Shown here: positions 33,713 through 41,938 of the stretch, one piece after another
How the letters are laid out: each line of letters opens with the position of its first letter
Numbering within the stretch: the stretch's first letter is position 1
Assembly: GCA_021636625.1 (NCBI GenBank)
Contig: JAJWLX010000001.1
Location: 129,154 to 193,153, forward strand
Reading direction: 5' to 3'
Source of the DNA: Prevotella sp.
GTDB lineage: Bacteria; Bacteroidota; Bacteroidia; Bacteroidales; Bacteroidaceae
Length of the DNA: 64,000 nucleotides
Made by a program: the position numbers and the translations under genes
Notes under the pieces: model-generated
What the model was told of the DNA's origin: nothing
Databases searched by the model: none
The model's input: the letters and a program-made list of their open reading frames with translations, nothing else

Positions 33713-36433
33713 ATGAACGAAAAAAGAGTTTATACATTCGGCAATGGACAAGCCGAAGGAAATGCGAAGATGCGCGAAGTTCTTGGCGGTAAGGGTGCAA
33801 ACCTCGCTGAGATGAATCTTATCGGTGTACCTGTTCCTCCAGGTTTCACTATCACAACTGATACCTGTAACGAGTATTATGAGGTTGGTGAGGAAAAAAT
33901 CAAGGAACTTCTTCAGGACGAAGTAACTGCCGCTGTAGCTCATACAGAGGCATTGATGAACTGCAAGTTCGGTTCCGTAGAGAATCCTCTCCTCGTTTCA
34001 GTACGTTCAGGTGCTCGCGCATCTATGCCAGGTATGATGGATACCATCCTCAACCTTGGTTTGAATGATGAGGTGGCTGAGGGTATGGTCAAGAAGACCG
34101 GTAATCCTCATTTCGTTTACGATTCATATCGTCGTTTCGTACAGATGTATGGTGATGTTGTTATGGGTCTTAAGCCAGTTAACAAGGAAGATATCGACCC
34201 ATTCGAGGCTATCATCGAAAAGGTGAAGGAAGAGCAGGGGGTTACTCTCGACAAGGACCTCTCTGTAGAGTCGCTCAAGAAGCTCGTTGAACTCTTCAAG
34301 GCTGCCATCAAGGAGCAGACTGGTCAGGATTTCCCTACCAATCCTATCGAGCAGCTCTGGGGTGCTATCTGCGCAGTATTCCGTTCTTGGATGAACGAGC
34401 GCGCTATCCTCTACCGTAAGATGGAAGGTATTCCTGATGAGTGGGGTACAGCTGTTTCTGTCATGGCGATGGTATTCGGTAACATGGGCGAGACTTCTGC
34501 TACAGGTGTTTGCTTCTCTCGTGATGCAGGTAATGGTGAGAACCTCTTCAATGGTGAGTATCTTATCAATGCACAGGGTGAGGACGTAGTAGCTGGTATC
34601 CGTACACCACAGCAGATTACAAAGATCGGTTCTCAGCGCTGGGCTGAGCGTGCTGGCATCTCAGAGGAGGAGCGCGTTGCTAAGTATCCTTCTATGGAAG
34701 AGGCTATGCCTGAGCTTTACAAGGAGCTCGACGCTCTCCAGGATAAGCTGGAGCACCACTATCACGATATGCAGGACATGGAGTTCACCGTACAGGAAGG
34801 CAAGCTCTGGTTCCTCCAGACACGTAACGGTAAGCGTACAGGTACCGCTATGGTGAAGATTGCTATGGATCTCCTCCACGAGGGTATGATCGATGAGAAG
34901 ACTGCTATCCTCCGCTGTGAGCCACAGAAGCTCGATGAGCTTTTGCACCCAGTATTCGATAAGCTCGCTCTCTCTAAGGCTAAGGTGATTACACAGGGTC
35001 TCCCTGCTTCTCCAGGTGCTGCCTGCGGTCAGATCGTATTCCACGCTGACGATGCTCAGGAGTGGCACGAGGATGGCAAGAAGGTCATCATGGTTCGTAT
35101 CGAGACTTCTCCTGAAGACCTCGCTGGTATGTCGGCTGCCGAGGGTATCCTTACCGCTCGTGGTGGTATGACTTCTCACGCTGCCGTAGTGGCTCGTGGT
35201 ATGGGTAAGTGCTGTGTATCTGGTGCTGGCTCTATCAACGTTGACTACAAGACTAAGACTGTTGAGATTGAGGGCGTAGTTTACAAGGAGGGTGATTACA
35301 TCTCTCTGAACGGTACTACAGGTCAGGTTTACGCAGGACAGATTGAGACAAAGGCTGCAGAGCTTTCTGGCGACTTCAAGGAGCTGATGGACCTCTGCGA
35401 CAAATATACTAAGATGGAGATCCGTACCAATGCAGATACTCCACACGATGCTGAGGTAGCTCGTGCATTCGGTGCCAAGGGTATCGGTCTGACACGTACA
35501 GAGCACATGTTCTTCGATGATCAGAAGATCGTTGCCATGCGTGAGATGATTCTGGCAGACTCTGTTGAGGGTCGTGAGAAGGCTCTTGCCAAGCTCCTCC
35601 CATATCAGAAGGCTGACTTCTACGGAATCTTGAAGGCTATGGATGGCTGCCACGTGAACATCCGCTTGCTCGACCCACCTCTCCACGAGTTCGTACCACA
35701 CGATTTGGCTGGTCAGCAGACTATGGCCAAGGAGATGGGCGTAAGCGTTGAGGAAATCAAGAAGCGTGTGAACTCTCTGGCAGAGAACAACCCTATGCTC
35801 GGTCATCGTGGTTGCCGTCTCGGTATCACATTCCCAGAGATTACAGCTATGCAGACTCGTGCCATCCTCGGTGCAGCTTGTGAGTTGAAGAAGGAAGGTT
35901 ACAACCCATGTCCTGAAATCATGGTTCCGCTCATCGGTACTGTTCAGGAGCTCAAGCAGCAGAAGGCTATCATCCTCGCTACTTCTAAGGAAGTATTCAT
36001 CGAGTACGGCGTAGAGGTTGAGTTCGAGATCGGTACAATGATTGAGATTCCTCGTGCTGCCCTTACAGCAGGTCAGATTGCAGAAGAGGCTCAGTACTTC
36101 TCATTCGGTACTAACGACTTGACACAGATGACCTTCGGTTACTCTCGTGACGACATCGCTTCATTCCTCCCTGCATACATGGAGAAGAAGATCTTGAAGG
36201 TTGACCCATTCCAGGTTCTCGACCAGGAGGGTGTTGGTCAGCTCATCAAGATGGCAGTAGAGAATGGTCGTGCTACCCGTCCTAACCTCCGCACAGGTAT
36301 CTGCGGTGAGCACGGTGGTGAGCCTTCATCAGTTAAGTTCTGCGCTAAGGTTGGTATGAACTACGCTTCATGCTCTCCATTCCGCGTGCCAATCGCCAGA
36401 CTTGCGGCGGCGCAGGCTGCTGTTGAGGAGTAA
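33713..36433 (+). CDS. ppdK: Pyruvate, phosphate dikinase
   Basis: 906 aa, full length. The N-terminal ATP-grasp domain begins with YTFGNGQAEGNAKMREVLGGKGANLAEMNLIGVPVPPGFTI in pieces; the swivelling phosphohistidine domain has GGMTSHAAVVARGMGK with His489; the C-terminal PEP/pyruvate TIM barrel contains LTRTEHMFF, HRGCRLGI, FGTNDLTQM and the catalytic Cys in NYASCSPFRVP. It converts pyruvate, ATP and phosphate to PEP, AMP and PPi reversibly. In anaerobic Bacteroidota it can run in the glycolytic direction. Monocistronic, between its own promoter and a strong terminator; codon use looks highly adapted. Confidence 0.97.
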   Translation: MNEKRVYTFGNGQAEGNAKMREVLGGKGANLAEMNLIGVPVPPGFTITTDTCNEYYEVGEEKIKELLQDEVTAAVAHTEALMNCKFGSVENPLLVSVRSGARASMPGMMDTILNLGLNDEVAEGMVKKTGNPHFVYDSYRRFVQMYGDVVMGLKPVNKEDIDPFEAIIEKVKEEQGVTLDKDLSVESLKKLVELFKAAIKEQTGQDFPTNPIEQLWGAICAVFRSWMNERAILYRKMEGIPDEWGTAVSVMAMVFGNMGETSATGVCFSRDAGNGENLFNGEYLINAQGEDVVAGIRTPQQITKIGSQRWAERAGISEEERVAKYPSMEEAMPELYKELDALQDKLEHHYHDMQDMEFTVQEGKLWFLQTRNGKRTGTAMVKIAMDLLHEGMIDEKTAILRCEPQKLDELLHPVFDKLALSKAKVITQGLPASPGAACGQIVFHADDAQEWHEDGKKVIMVRIETSPEDLAGMSAAEGILTARGGMTSHAAVVARGMGKCCVSGAGSINVDYKTKTVEIEGVVYKEGDYISLNGTTGQVYAGQIETKAAELSGDFKELMDLCDKYTKMEIRTNADTPHDAEVARAFGAKGIGLTRTEHMFFDDQKIVAMREMILADSVEGREKALAKLLPYQKADFYGILKAMDGCHVNIRLLDPPLHEFVPHDLAGQQTMAKEMGVSVEEIKKRVNSLAENNPMLGHRGCRLGITFPEITAMQTRAILGAACELKKEGYNPCPEIMVPLIGTVQELKQQKAIILATSKEVFIEYGVEVEFEIGTMIEIPRAALTAGQIAEEAQYFSFGTNDLTQMTFGYSRDDIASFLPAYMEKKILKVDPFQVLDQEGVGQLIKMAVENGRATRPNLRTGICGEHGGEPSSVKFCAKVGMNYASCSPFRVPIARLAAAQAAVEE

Positions 36434-36476
36434 ATCTCTTCTGAAAGAAGATTGTACGATTAATGATTAGATAATT

Positions 36477-36515
36477 AGAGGAAAGTGTTTCGTAATGAAG
36501 CGCTTTCCTCTTTTT
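36477..36515 (+). terminator. Intrinsic terminator after ppdK
   Basis: AGAGGAAAGTGTTTC at 36477-36491 pairs with GAAGCGCTTTCCTCT at 36497-36511 (two G-U or mismatched positions) and is followed by TTTTC. Confidence 0.85.
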
Positions 36516-36557
36516 CGTCTTTTTTAGGTTAAATTTCGAAAGAAAATGAGCAAATCA

Positions 36558-36589
36558 TTTGCAAGTTACATTTATTTTCCGTAATTTTG
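36558..36589 (+). promoter_or_regulatory. Promoter for the DUF6722/DUF3256 operon
   Basis: TTTG at 36558-36561 and TAATTTTG at 36582-36589, spacer 20 nt, giving a very short leader before the ATG at 36607. Confidence 0.8.
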
Positions 36590-36606
36590 TCGGAAAATAG
36601 AGAAAT

Positions 36607-36834
36607 ATGGCAGCAAAAGAAGAAAAGGAAAAGGCAAAGTTTGTCAGAGAAACTGTAGTAAAGTATTTCTTTGATATGAGTAAATCCACTTTTACTGTAA
36701 TGGTATTAGGTGGGATGGCGGCTCTGTTTGGTATAGTTCAGACCAATCAGGAAGATTCTTACTGGGCGATATTTTGGGGTGTTTTCTTAACTGTCATTTT
36801 ATTTATAATAGGTTTGTTAATTTCTAAAAGGTAG
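36607..36834 (+). CDS. DUF6722-like small membrane protein
   Basis: 75 aa: a charged N-terminus (MAAKEEKEKAKFVRETVVKYFFDMSKS) and two membrane helices (FTVMVLGGMAALFGIV and AIFWGVFLTVILFIIGLLI) with a short acidic turn. The segment VKYFFDMSKSTFTVMVLGGM matches what I recall of the Bacteroidales DUF6722 family; function unknown. It is the first gene of a tight three-gene unit with a 34-aa membrane peptide (4 bp gap) and a DUF3256 gene. Confidence 0.7.
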   Translation: MAAKEEKEKAKFVRETVVKYFFDMSKSTFTVMVLGGMAALFGIVQTNQEDSYWAIFWGVFLTVILFIIGLLISKR

Positions 36835-36838
36835 ATAT

Positions 36839-36943
36839 ATGAATACATTAGCTTTAACTTTTGCCGTTTGCTCAATAGTAGCATTGGCCTTTCTTGCATG
36901 GCTCTTTACTCCTTGGGGAAAGAAGTGGTCGAAGGAATTGTAG
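36839..36943 (+). CDS. 34-aa single-helix membrane peptide
   Basis: ATG at 36839, stop TAG at 36941-36943, 34 residues: MNTLALTFAVCSIVALAFLAW then LFTPWGKKWSKEL. One membrane helix (about residues 4-23) followed by a basic-aromatic tail, so the C-terminus should face the cytosol. It begins 4 bp after the DUF6722-like stop and ends 2 bp before the DUF3256 start, which argues strongly for translation. No family recognised. Confidence 0.7.
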   Translation: MNTLALTFAVCSIVALAFLAWLFTPWGKKWSKEL

Positions 36944-36945
36944 TG

Positions 36946-37593
36946 ATGAAGAAGATAAAATATATATTATGTGCTTGCCTGATGATGGCAAGTATGGGCA
37001 TGGAAGCAAAGTCGATGAAAGACTTGCTGGTTTCGATGCCCGATTCTGTTGTGCCTTATCTCAACCACAACCTGCGGCTGGAATTTGCTGAGCTGCAGGA
37101 GATGGGAGTGAAGGCAGAAGTGAAGAATCTGTTAGGCGAAACGAGTGTGATGGATACGCTGACTGCTGATTTCGCCCAGTTGAGAACAAGCAAGAGCGCT
37201 ACTTTGCAGATGAAGAAACTGCCATCGGCTAACGGCGATTCGCTGCTTTGCGTGGTGAAGACGTTTGCCGGAGTAGAGAAGGAGAGTGAACTCTATCTCT
37301 TTAATCAGGATTGGCAAGAGCAGGATGCCAGCAGAATTTTCGATGGAAAATCTTTGCAGGAACTCGCTTCCGGACTTGTTGCCAAACCCGATACGATGAG
37401 TGAGGCTAGGTTTGAGGAACTTAAGGGGAAAATTGAACTCAAAATCGTGAGTGCTTTGCTCTTGCAACACGAAAACAGTCTCGTAGTGCGCTTGGCTTTC
37501 CCTTTCCTGTCTGCTGACGATAAGAAGGCTGTAAATGCAATAAAAGTGCAAAGAAAATTTAATTGGAATGGTAAAACTTTTAAGGAGAGTTAA
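36946..37593 (+). CDS. DUF3256 family periplasmic protein
   Basis: 215 aa from the ATG at 36946 (an upstream in-frame start would overlap the preceding peptide gene). Signal peptide MKKIKYILCACLMMASMGMEAKS. The body MKDLLVSMPDSVVPYLNHNLRLEF, MGVKAEVKNLLGETSVMDTLTADF and DSLLCVVKTFAGVEKESELYLFNQDWQ fits DUF3256, a Bacteroidota family of secreted proteins with no assigned function. It is the last gene of the operon with the DUF6722-like protein and the 34-aa peptide, suggesting an envelope role. Confidence 0.85.
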   Translation: MKKIKYILCACLMMASMGMEAKSMKDLLVSMPDSVVPYLNHNLRLEFAELQEMGVKAEVKNLLGETSVMDTLTADFAQLRTSKSATLQMKKLPSANGDSLLCVVKTFAGVEKESELYLFNQDWQEQDASRIFDGKSLQELASGLVAKPDTMSEARFEELKGKIELKIVSALLLQHENSLVVRLAFPFLSADDKKAVNAIKVQRKFNWNGKTFKES

Positions 37594-37619
37594 ATTCTTG
37601 AAGTTTTTTGCTATAAACT

Positions 37620-37650
37620 ATTGCAGGTTACAAGATTATTTGTACCTTTG
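37620..37650 (+). promoter_or_regulatory. Promoter of a short transcript
   Basis: ATTG at 37620-37623 (three of four bases of the -33 box) and TACCTTTG at 37643-37650, spacer 19 nt. No ORF of any size follows before the terminator near 37720. Confidence 0.65.
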
Positions 37651-37656
37651 CATCGT

Positions 37657-37722
37657 GTTTTTCATGGTATTAGATTATTAAGGTTAATAAAAGATTGGTT
37701 GTCGTGAGACAATCAATTTTTT
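37657..37722 (+). ncRNA. Candidate small RNA, about 65 nt, with own promoter and terminator
   Basis: A vegetative promoter ends at 37650. About 40 nt later AGATTGGTTGTC pairs with GACAATCAATT around a GTGA loop, followed by eight T. The next gene is on the opposite strand, so this cannot be a 5' leader. The region holds CATGGTATTAGATTATTAAG, which I recall seeing in many Bacteroidales intergenic regions. The loop TGTCGTGAGA recurs in a similar unit at 55206-55215. Confidence 0.55.
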
Positions 37723-37800
37723 TTGTCCCTATCTGAAGGCTTCAGCCCCCTTGTCTTTCCCATCGGCTGGAGGCCGTTGGTTCAGACCGCAGGGCGATGT

Positions 37801-38373
37801 TTAGAAGATAACCATTCCGATGATACCGCAGATGAAAAGCAGCAGGATAGGGTTGGTCTTTCTGAATTTTGTGAAGTAGAAAGCAGCCAGAAACAGCACG
37901 ATACTTGCTCCGAAGACAAACGGATTGTCGGTTGGTGATCCGAAGTTCTCTTTATTCATCAGGAGAACAGCGGCAGCAGCTATCAGTCCGATGATGGCAG
38001 GGCGTAGTCCCGCAAAGATATCCTTTACGATTTTAGAATCCTTGTGCGTAATCAGATAACGGCTGATGAGAATCATGATGATAAAAGGCAGCCACATGAT
38101 GGAGAGCGAAGCCAATACCGAACCCAGACAGGCTGCCCAAGTAGGATAGCCGTCGTGAAGGCAGGCGGTATAACCTACGTAGGTGGCACAGTTGATGCCG
38201 ATAGGTCCCGGTGTAGACTGGCTGATAGCCACAATATCCGTAAACTCAGCATTGGTAAGCCAATGGTTCTTCACTACCGTCTCGTTATGGATGAGCGAAA
38301 GCATCGCATATCCACCACCAAAATTAAATGTACCAATCTTGGTAAATATCAGAAATAATTTCAGAAATAGCAT
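37801..38373 (-). CDS. Chromate transporter, half-size subunit (C-terminal partner)
   Basis: 190 aa, six hydrophobic segments. The motif FTKIGTFNFGGGYAMLSLIHNETV followed by FTDIVAISQSTPGPIGINCATYVGY is the conserved start of the CHR family. Each half-size ChrA protein supplies one CHR domain, and the pair with the gene just upstream (36 bp away, same strand) makes a complete transporter. The family exports chromate, but in gut anaerobes its physiological anion is uncertain. Second gene of the two-gene unit. Confidence 0.9.
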   Translation of the reverse strand: MLFLKLFLIFTKIGTFNFGGGYAMLSLIHNETVVKNHWLTNAEFTDIVAISQSTPGPIGINCATYVGYTACLHDGYPTWAACLGSVLASLSIMWLPFIIMILISRYLITHKDSKIVKDIFAGLRPAIIGLIAAAAVLLMNKENFGSPTDNPFVFGASIVLFLAAFYFTKFRKTNPILLLFICGIIGMVIF

Positions 38374-38409
38374 ATCTTTACTTTGAACTTTGAATTTTGA
38401 ACTTTATGA

Positions 38410-38943
38410 TTAGCTTTGCTTCTTGTATTTTCCGTAGAGCCAGCCCAGCACTCCGGCAGCAATGATGATGTAGATAGGGGAGATGCCGAAAGCTGCAATC
38501 AGCAGACAGCAGACAACGGGAATCCAGATGTTGTAGCGGTTGATGTTTGCCGTCTTTGCCATCTTGAAGCAAGGCGCAGCAATGAGCGCTACCACGGCAG
38601 GGCGCACACCCATGAAGAACTTGCCCACCCAATAATTGTCCTTGAAATGCTGGAAGAACATGGCGATGATGAGAATGGCGATGATAGAAGGCAGGGCTAT
38701 ACCAATGGCACCCACAATGCCTCCCCAGACTCCCTTCAGTTTATAGCCGATATGACTCGCCATATCGATGGCGAAGATGCCCGGAGTGGTCTGCGCCACT
38801 ACCATGATATCCATGAACTCCTGCTTGTCCATCCACTTGTTCTTGTCTACAAATTCTTGTTCCATGATCGGTATCATGGCGTAGCCTCCGCCTAGCGTGA
38901 AAGCCCCGATTTTATTGCACGTGATGAAAAATTTTACTAACAT
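38410..38943 (-). CDS. Chromate transporter, half-size subunit (N-terminal partner)
   Basis: 177 aa, about six hydrophobic segments. FFITCNKIGAFTLGGGYAMIPIMEQEFV and FMDIMVVAQTTPGIFAIDMASHIGYKLKGV are the CHR signature. It differs from the downstream partner mainly in the loop chemistry (TTPGIFAID against STPGPIGIN), as usual for the two halves, which insert in opposite orientation. A -7 element (CAAAAATA on plus, 38993-39000) lies upstream, so this gene leads the pair. Confidence 0.9.
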   Translation of the reverse strand: MLVKFFITCNKIGAFTLGGGYAMIPIMEQEFVDKNKWMDKQEFMDIMVVAQTTPGIFAIDMASHIGYKLKGVWGGIVGAIGIALPSIIAILIIAMFFQHFKDNYWVGKFFMGVRPAVVALIAAPCFKMAKTANINRYNIWIPVVCCLLIAAFGISPIYIIIAAGVLGWLYGKYKKQS

Positions 38944-39116
38944 ATCAGTTGCTTCTATATTGTTTTTCTCTTATATCTGTTGAAATCGACTGCAAAAATA
39001 CACATAATTTGTTAAATATGCTAGCTTTCATGCGGATAATCTTCAAAATCGTGTGCTTTTTTCCCGAATTTTTGTATCTTTGCAGCTAATATTTTATAAT
39101 AAAAAGACATTAAACT

Positions 39117-40418
39117 ATGAATCTGAAAGTACGCCTAGCAGTGATGAACTTCCTGGAGTTTGCAGTTTGGGGAGCTTATCTTACGTCTATGGGCAACTAT
39201 CTCGGCAAGGCTGGGATGGGTGCTGAGATTTCCTGGTTCTATACCATCCAGGGAATCGTATCTATTTTTATGCCTACATTGATGGGCATTGTTGCTGATA
39301 AGTATATCCAGCCGCAACGTCTTTTGGGCTATTGTCACCTTTTGGCAGGAGCAGCCATGATAGGTCTGTTCGGTATGGGACAGGCTAGCCAGACTCCTAA
39401 TGAGGCAATGTTTATAGCTGTTTATACCTTCAGCGTGGCATTCTATATGCCTACATTGGCATTGTCAAATACTTCTGCATTCAGTATATTGAAGAGCAAC
39501 GGGCTTGACACCGTGAAGGCCTTCCCGCCAATTCGCGTGTTCGGAACCGTGGGTTTCATCCTTACGATGTGGATTGTGAACTGTGCTACCTGGGACAACG
39601 GTTCATTCTCGTTCCTGTTGAGCGAGAACGCCCATAAGTTCCAGTATACCCATTATCAGTTCCTGGTATCGGGTGTGCTCAGCATCCTTCTCTTCCTCTA
39701 TTGCTTCTCATTGCCTAGCTGTCCTGTAGTGAAGAAAGAGGCTAAGAGTTGGGTTGAGACATGGGGTTTCGATGCCTTCAAACTCTTCAAGAGCCGTGAG
39801 ATGGCGATGTTCTTCATCTTCTCTTGTATGCTTGGTATGAGCCTGCAGGTAACCAATGGCTATGCCACTCCGTTCATTACCAGTTTCAAGGGCGATCCAA
39901 CGATGCTTGATACCTTTGCAGCTAACAATGCTACGCTTCTGGTATCCATCTCTCAGGTTGCCGAGGCGCTCTGTATCCTTCTGATTCCATTCTTCCTGAA
40001 GCGATATGGCATCAAGGTTGTGATGCTCATCGCCATGTTGGCATGGGTTTTGCGATTCGGTTTCTTCGGATTGGGCAATCCTGCATTCCCGGGTGTTACC
40101 TTCTTCATCCTCTCATGCATCGTTTACGGTGTAGCTTTCGACTTCTTCAATGTGTCGGGCGGTCTGTTTGTAGACCAGAAATGTGATGTGAAGGTAAGAG
40201 CATCGGCTCAAGGTCTGTTCATGCTGATGACCAACGGTCTGGGTGCATCTATCGGAACCATTCTCGCAGGTATGGTCATCAACCATTACTGCCACTGGAC
40301 AGACGATGGCTATCTGATGGGTGACTGGAAAACCTGCTGGTTCATCTTTGCCGGTTATGCGCTCGTGGTAGCTGTAGCCTTTGCTGTCCTTTTCCGTCCG
40401 AAGAAAGAACAGAAATAA
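39117..40418 (+). CDS. Nucleoside permease (NHS/NupG-like MFS transporter)
   Basis: 433 aa with about 12 membrane helices and no signal peptide. The N-terminus LAVMNFLEFAVWGAYLTSMGNYLGKAGMGAEISWFYTIQG and the motifs PTLMGIVADKYIQPQRLLG and GTVGFILTMWIV are typical of nucleoside:H+ symporters of the NupG/XapB family. The FNVSGGLFVDQ segment in helix 10 is also conserved there. It imports nucleosides across the inner membrane. A -7 element TATCTTTG lies at 39075-39082. The next gene begins 84 bp downstream, so they may be cotranscribed. Confidence 0.88.
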   Translation: MNLKVRLAVMNFLEFAVWGAYLTSMGNYLGKAGMGAEISWFYTIQGIVSIFMPTLMGIVADKYIQPQRLLGYCHLLAGAAMIGLFGMGQASQTPNEAMFIAVYTFSVAFYMPTLALSNTSAFSILKSNGLDTVKAFPPIRVFGTVGFILTMWIVNCATWDNGSFSFLLSENAHKFQYTHYQFLVSGVLSILLFLYCFSLPSCPVVKKEAKSWVETWGFDAFKLFKSREMAMFFIFSCMLGMSLQVTNGYATPFITSFKGDPTMLDTFAANNATLLVSISQVAEALCILLIPFFLKRYGIKVVMLIAMLAWVLRFGFFGLGNPAFPGVTFFILSCIVYGVAFDFFNVSGGLFVDQKCDVKVRASAQGLFMLMTNGLGASIGTILAGMVINHYCHWTDDGYLMGDWKTCWFIFAGYALVVAVAFAVLFRPKKEQK

Positions 40419-40502
40419 GAAAGAAAAAGGGTCATACTCAACACGAGAGTAAAAACAGATAACGTAAGAATATAATAAATTTAAATAAAGAAAGGGTACA
40501 TA

Positions 40503-41066
40503 ATGATGTTGTACAAACTTAAACTCGCTGCCTGCTTTGGCATCCCGGAAGGTTTCGGGACATGTATTATTAGTTTGGTAGACGAAGCCGAAAAAAGAGC
40601 TTTATCTATCCTGACTCAGGAATATGTAGCAGAGCAGCTGAAGGCATGTAATTCGAAAACTTCTGACTTTAATAATGATGTGATTTCTGTGCTTTGGACA
40701 CTATTTGACAGGCAAAATGTAGACGATTTCTATCTCGAATTCGATGCTACGCCAGAGAGGGGAATATATGCTACTCTTGTGAATAAAATCACAAATGAGC
40801 GAATGAGTATCAAACCTGACCAGGCTGTGTTGCTGGCTATGGCTGCGGATATGGAAATGTATACAACAGAGATGGTTATGAAGGAGCTTTCTACTCCTTT
40901 TAATAAAGAGAACGTGACTTCGACAGCATGTTCCGTTCCACTCTTGGCCTTGCCAGACCAAATGCTCGAGAAAGCATTGGATTGTGCTATTAATGAAGAA
41001 GATTACGAAGCAGCCTCAGCTATTCGCGATGAGATAGAGCGCCGCAAAGCCAAAAAAGGTGAATAA
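40503..41066 (+). CDS. Bifunctional nuclease-like (DUF151) protein with UvrB/UvrC motif
   Basis: 187 aa. Residues about 1-130 fit a degenerate DUF151/BFN domain, especially ISVLWTLFDRQNVDDFYLEFDATPERGIYATLVNK and the helix SIKPDQAVLLAMAADMEMYTTEMVMKE, equivalent to PSDAIALALR...YVSEEV in the family. The C-terminus LEKALDCAINEEDYEAASAIRDEIERR is a clear UvrB/UvrC coiled-coil motif. The N-terminal third is divergent. Plausible start ATGs are at 40503 and 40506. Role unknown; the nuclease activity known from plant BFN homologues is not established here. Confidence 0.75.
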   Translation: MMLYKLKLAACFGIPEGFGTCIISLVDEAEKRALSILTQEYVAEQLKACNSKTSDFNNDVISVLWTLFDRQNVDDFYLEFDATPERGIYATLVNKITNERMSIKPDQAVLLAMAADMEMYTTEMVMKELSTPFNKENVTSTACSVPLLALPDQMLEKALDCAINEEDYEAASAIRDEIERRKAKKGE

Positions 41067-41126
41067 ATAAAGGATATTTTTACGGAATAACAGAAAATAA
41101 AGAAGAAAAAGTAACAATAAGAGAAA

Positions 41127-41882
41127 ATGAAAGAAGTTAGATTTTTCTATGTGCCAGATGCGGCTACGCAGACAGAACTGCCTCAGGAAGAGGCTACTCA
41201 TGCACTCAGGGTTTTGCGTATCCAGGCGGGGGACGAATTGTTCCTGATGGATGGCAAGGGGGTGTTCTACCGCGCAGAAGTCTCGCTGGCTACCAACAAA
41301 CGCTGCATCTATGAGGTGAAGGAGGTTATGCCGCAGCAGCCTGCCTGGCGCGGACACATTCACCTGGCCATCGCCCCGACAAAGATGATGGACCGCATAG
41401 AATGGATGACCGAAAAGGCTACGGAAATCGGCTTCGATGAAATCTCTTTCCTCAACTGCAAGTTTTCTGAACGAAAGGTAATCCGCACCGACCGCGTAGA
41501 CAAGATTGTGGTTTCTGCCGTCAAGCAGAGCCACAAGGCGTGGAAACCTGTAGTCAACGAACTGCAGAACTTTAAAGATTTTATTACTACTCCCCGCAAT
41601 GGCAGAAAGTTTATCTGCCATTGCTATGAGGAGATTGAAAAGAAAGACTTTTTTACCGAGATTTCCAAGTCATGTCCAGCTGATGATTCCGCCGGAGCAG
41701 CCCAGGAGGGTACTGATGACATCACCGTGCTGGTAGGACCTGAGGGCGATTTCTCTATCGATGAGGTGAGACTGGCCCTGGAAAACGGATATGAGAGTGT
41801 TTCGCTTGGCACCAGTCGCCTCCGTACGGAAACAGCAGGATTGGTGGCTGTCAACATGTGCCATCTGGCAAGAAGAATATAG
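41127..41882 (+). CDS. rsmE: RsmE, 16S rRNA (uracil-1498-N3)-methyltransferase
   Basis: 251 aa. PUA-like N-terminal domain (MKEVRFFYVPDAATQTELPQEEATHALRVLRIQAGDE in parts) and a SPOUT knot domain with IAPTKMMDRIEWMTEKATEIG, LVGPEGDFSIDEV and LGTSRLRTETAGL, all diagnostic of RsmE, which methylates U1498 of 16S rRNA at the decoding site. It starts 60 bp after the BFN-like gene and may belong to the same transcript. A palindromic repeat follows its stop. Confidence 0.95.
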   Translation: MKEVRFFYVPDAATQTELPQEEATHALRVLRIQAGDELFLMDGKGVFYRAEVSLATNKRCIYEVKEVMPQQPAWRGHIHLAIAPTKMMDRIEWMTEKATEIGFDEISFLNCKFSERKVIRTDRVDKIVVSAVKQSHKAWKPVVNELQNFKDFITTPRNGRKFICHCYEEIEKKDFFTEISKSCPADDSAGAAQEGTDDITVLVGPEGDFSIDEVRLALENGYESVSLGTSRLRTETAGLVAVNMCHLARRI

Positions 41883-41897
41883 CAAGTTATATCCATA

Positions 41898-41919
41898 CGC
41901 CCTTGAAGGGCTGAAGCTT
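41898..41919. repeat. Single copy of the GCCCTTGAAGGGC palindromic repeat
   Basis: CGCCCTTGAAGGGCTGAAGC is close to the inverse complement of the repeats at 14658-14744 (palindromic GCCCT...AGGGC core with an adjacent AAGCTTT). It lies in the 56-bp gap between rsmE and the DUF4836 gene. Confidence 0.5.
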
Positions 41920-41938
41920 TAAAATATTTACTAGTGTG

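Noticed and set aside
34661..35806. Long minus-strand ORF (381 aa) within ppdK
   Set aside because: Antisense shadow of a strongly codon-biased gene; no domain, no promoter.
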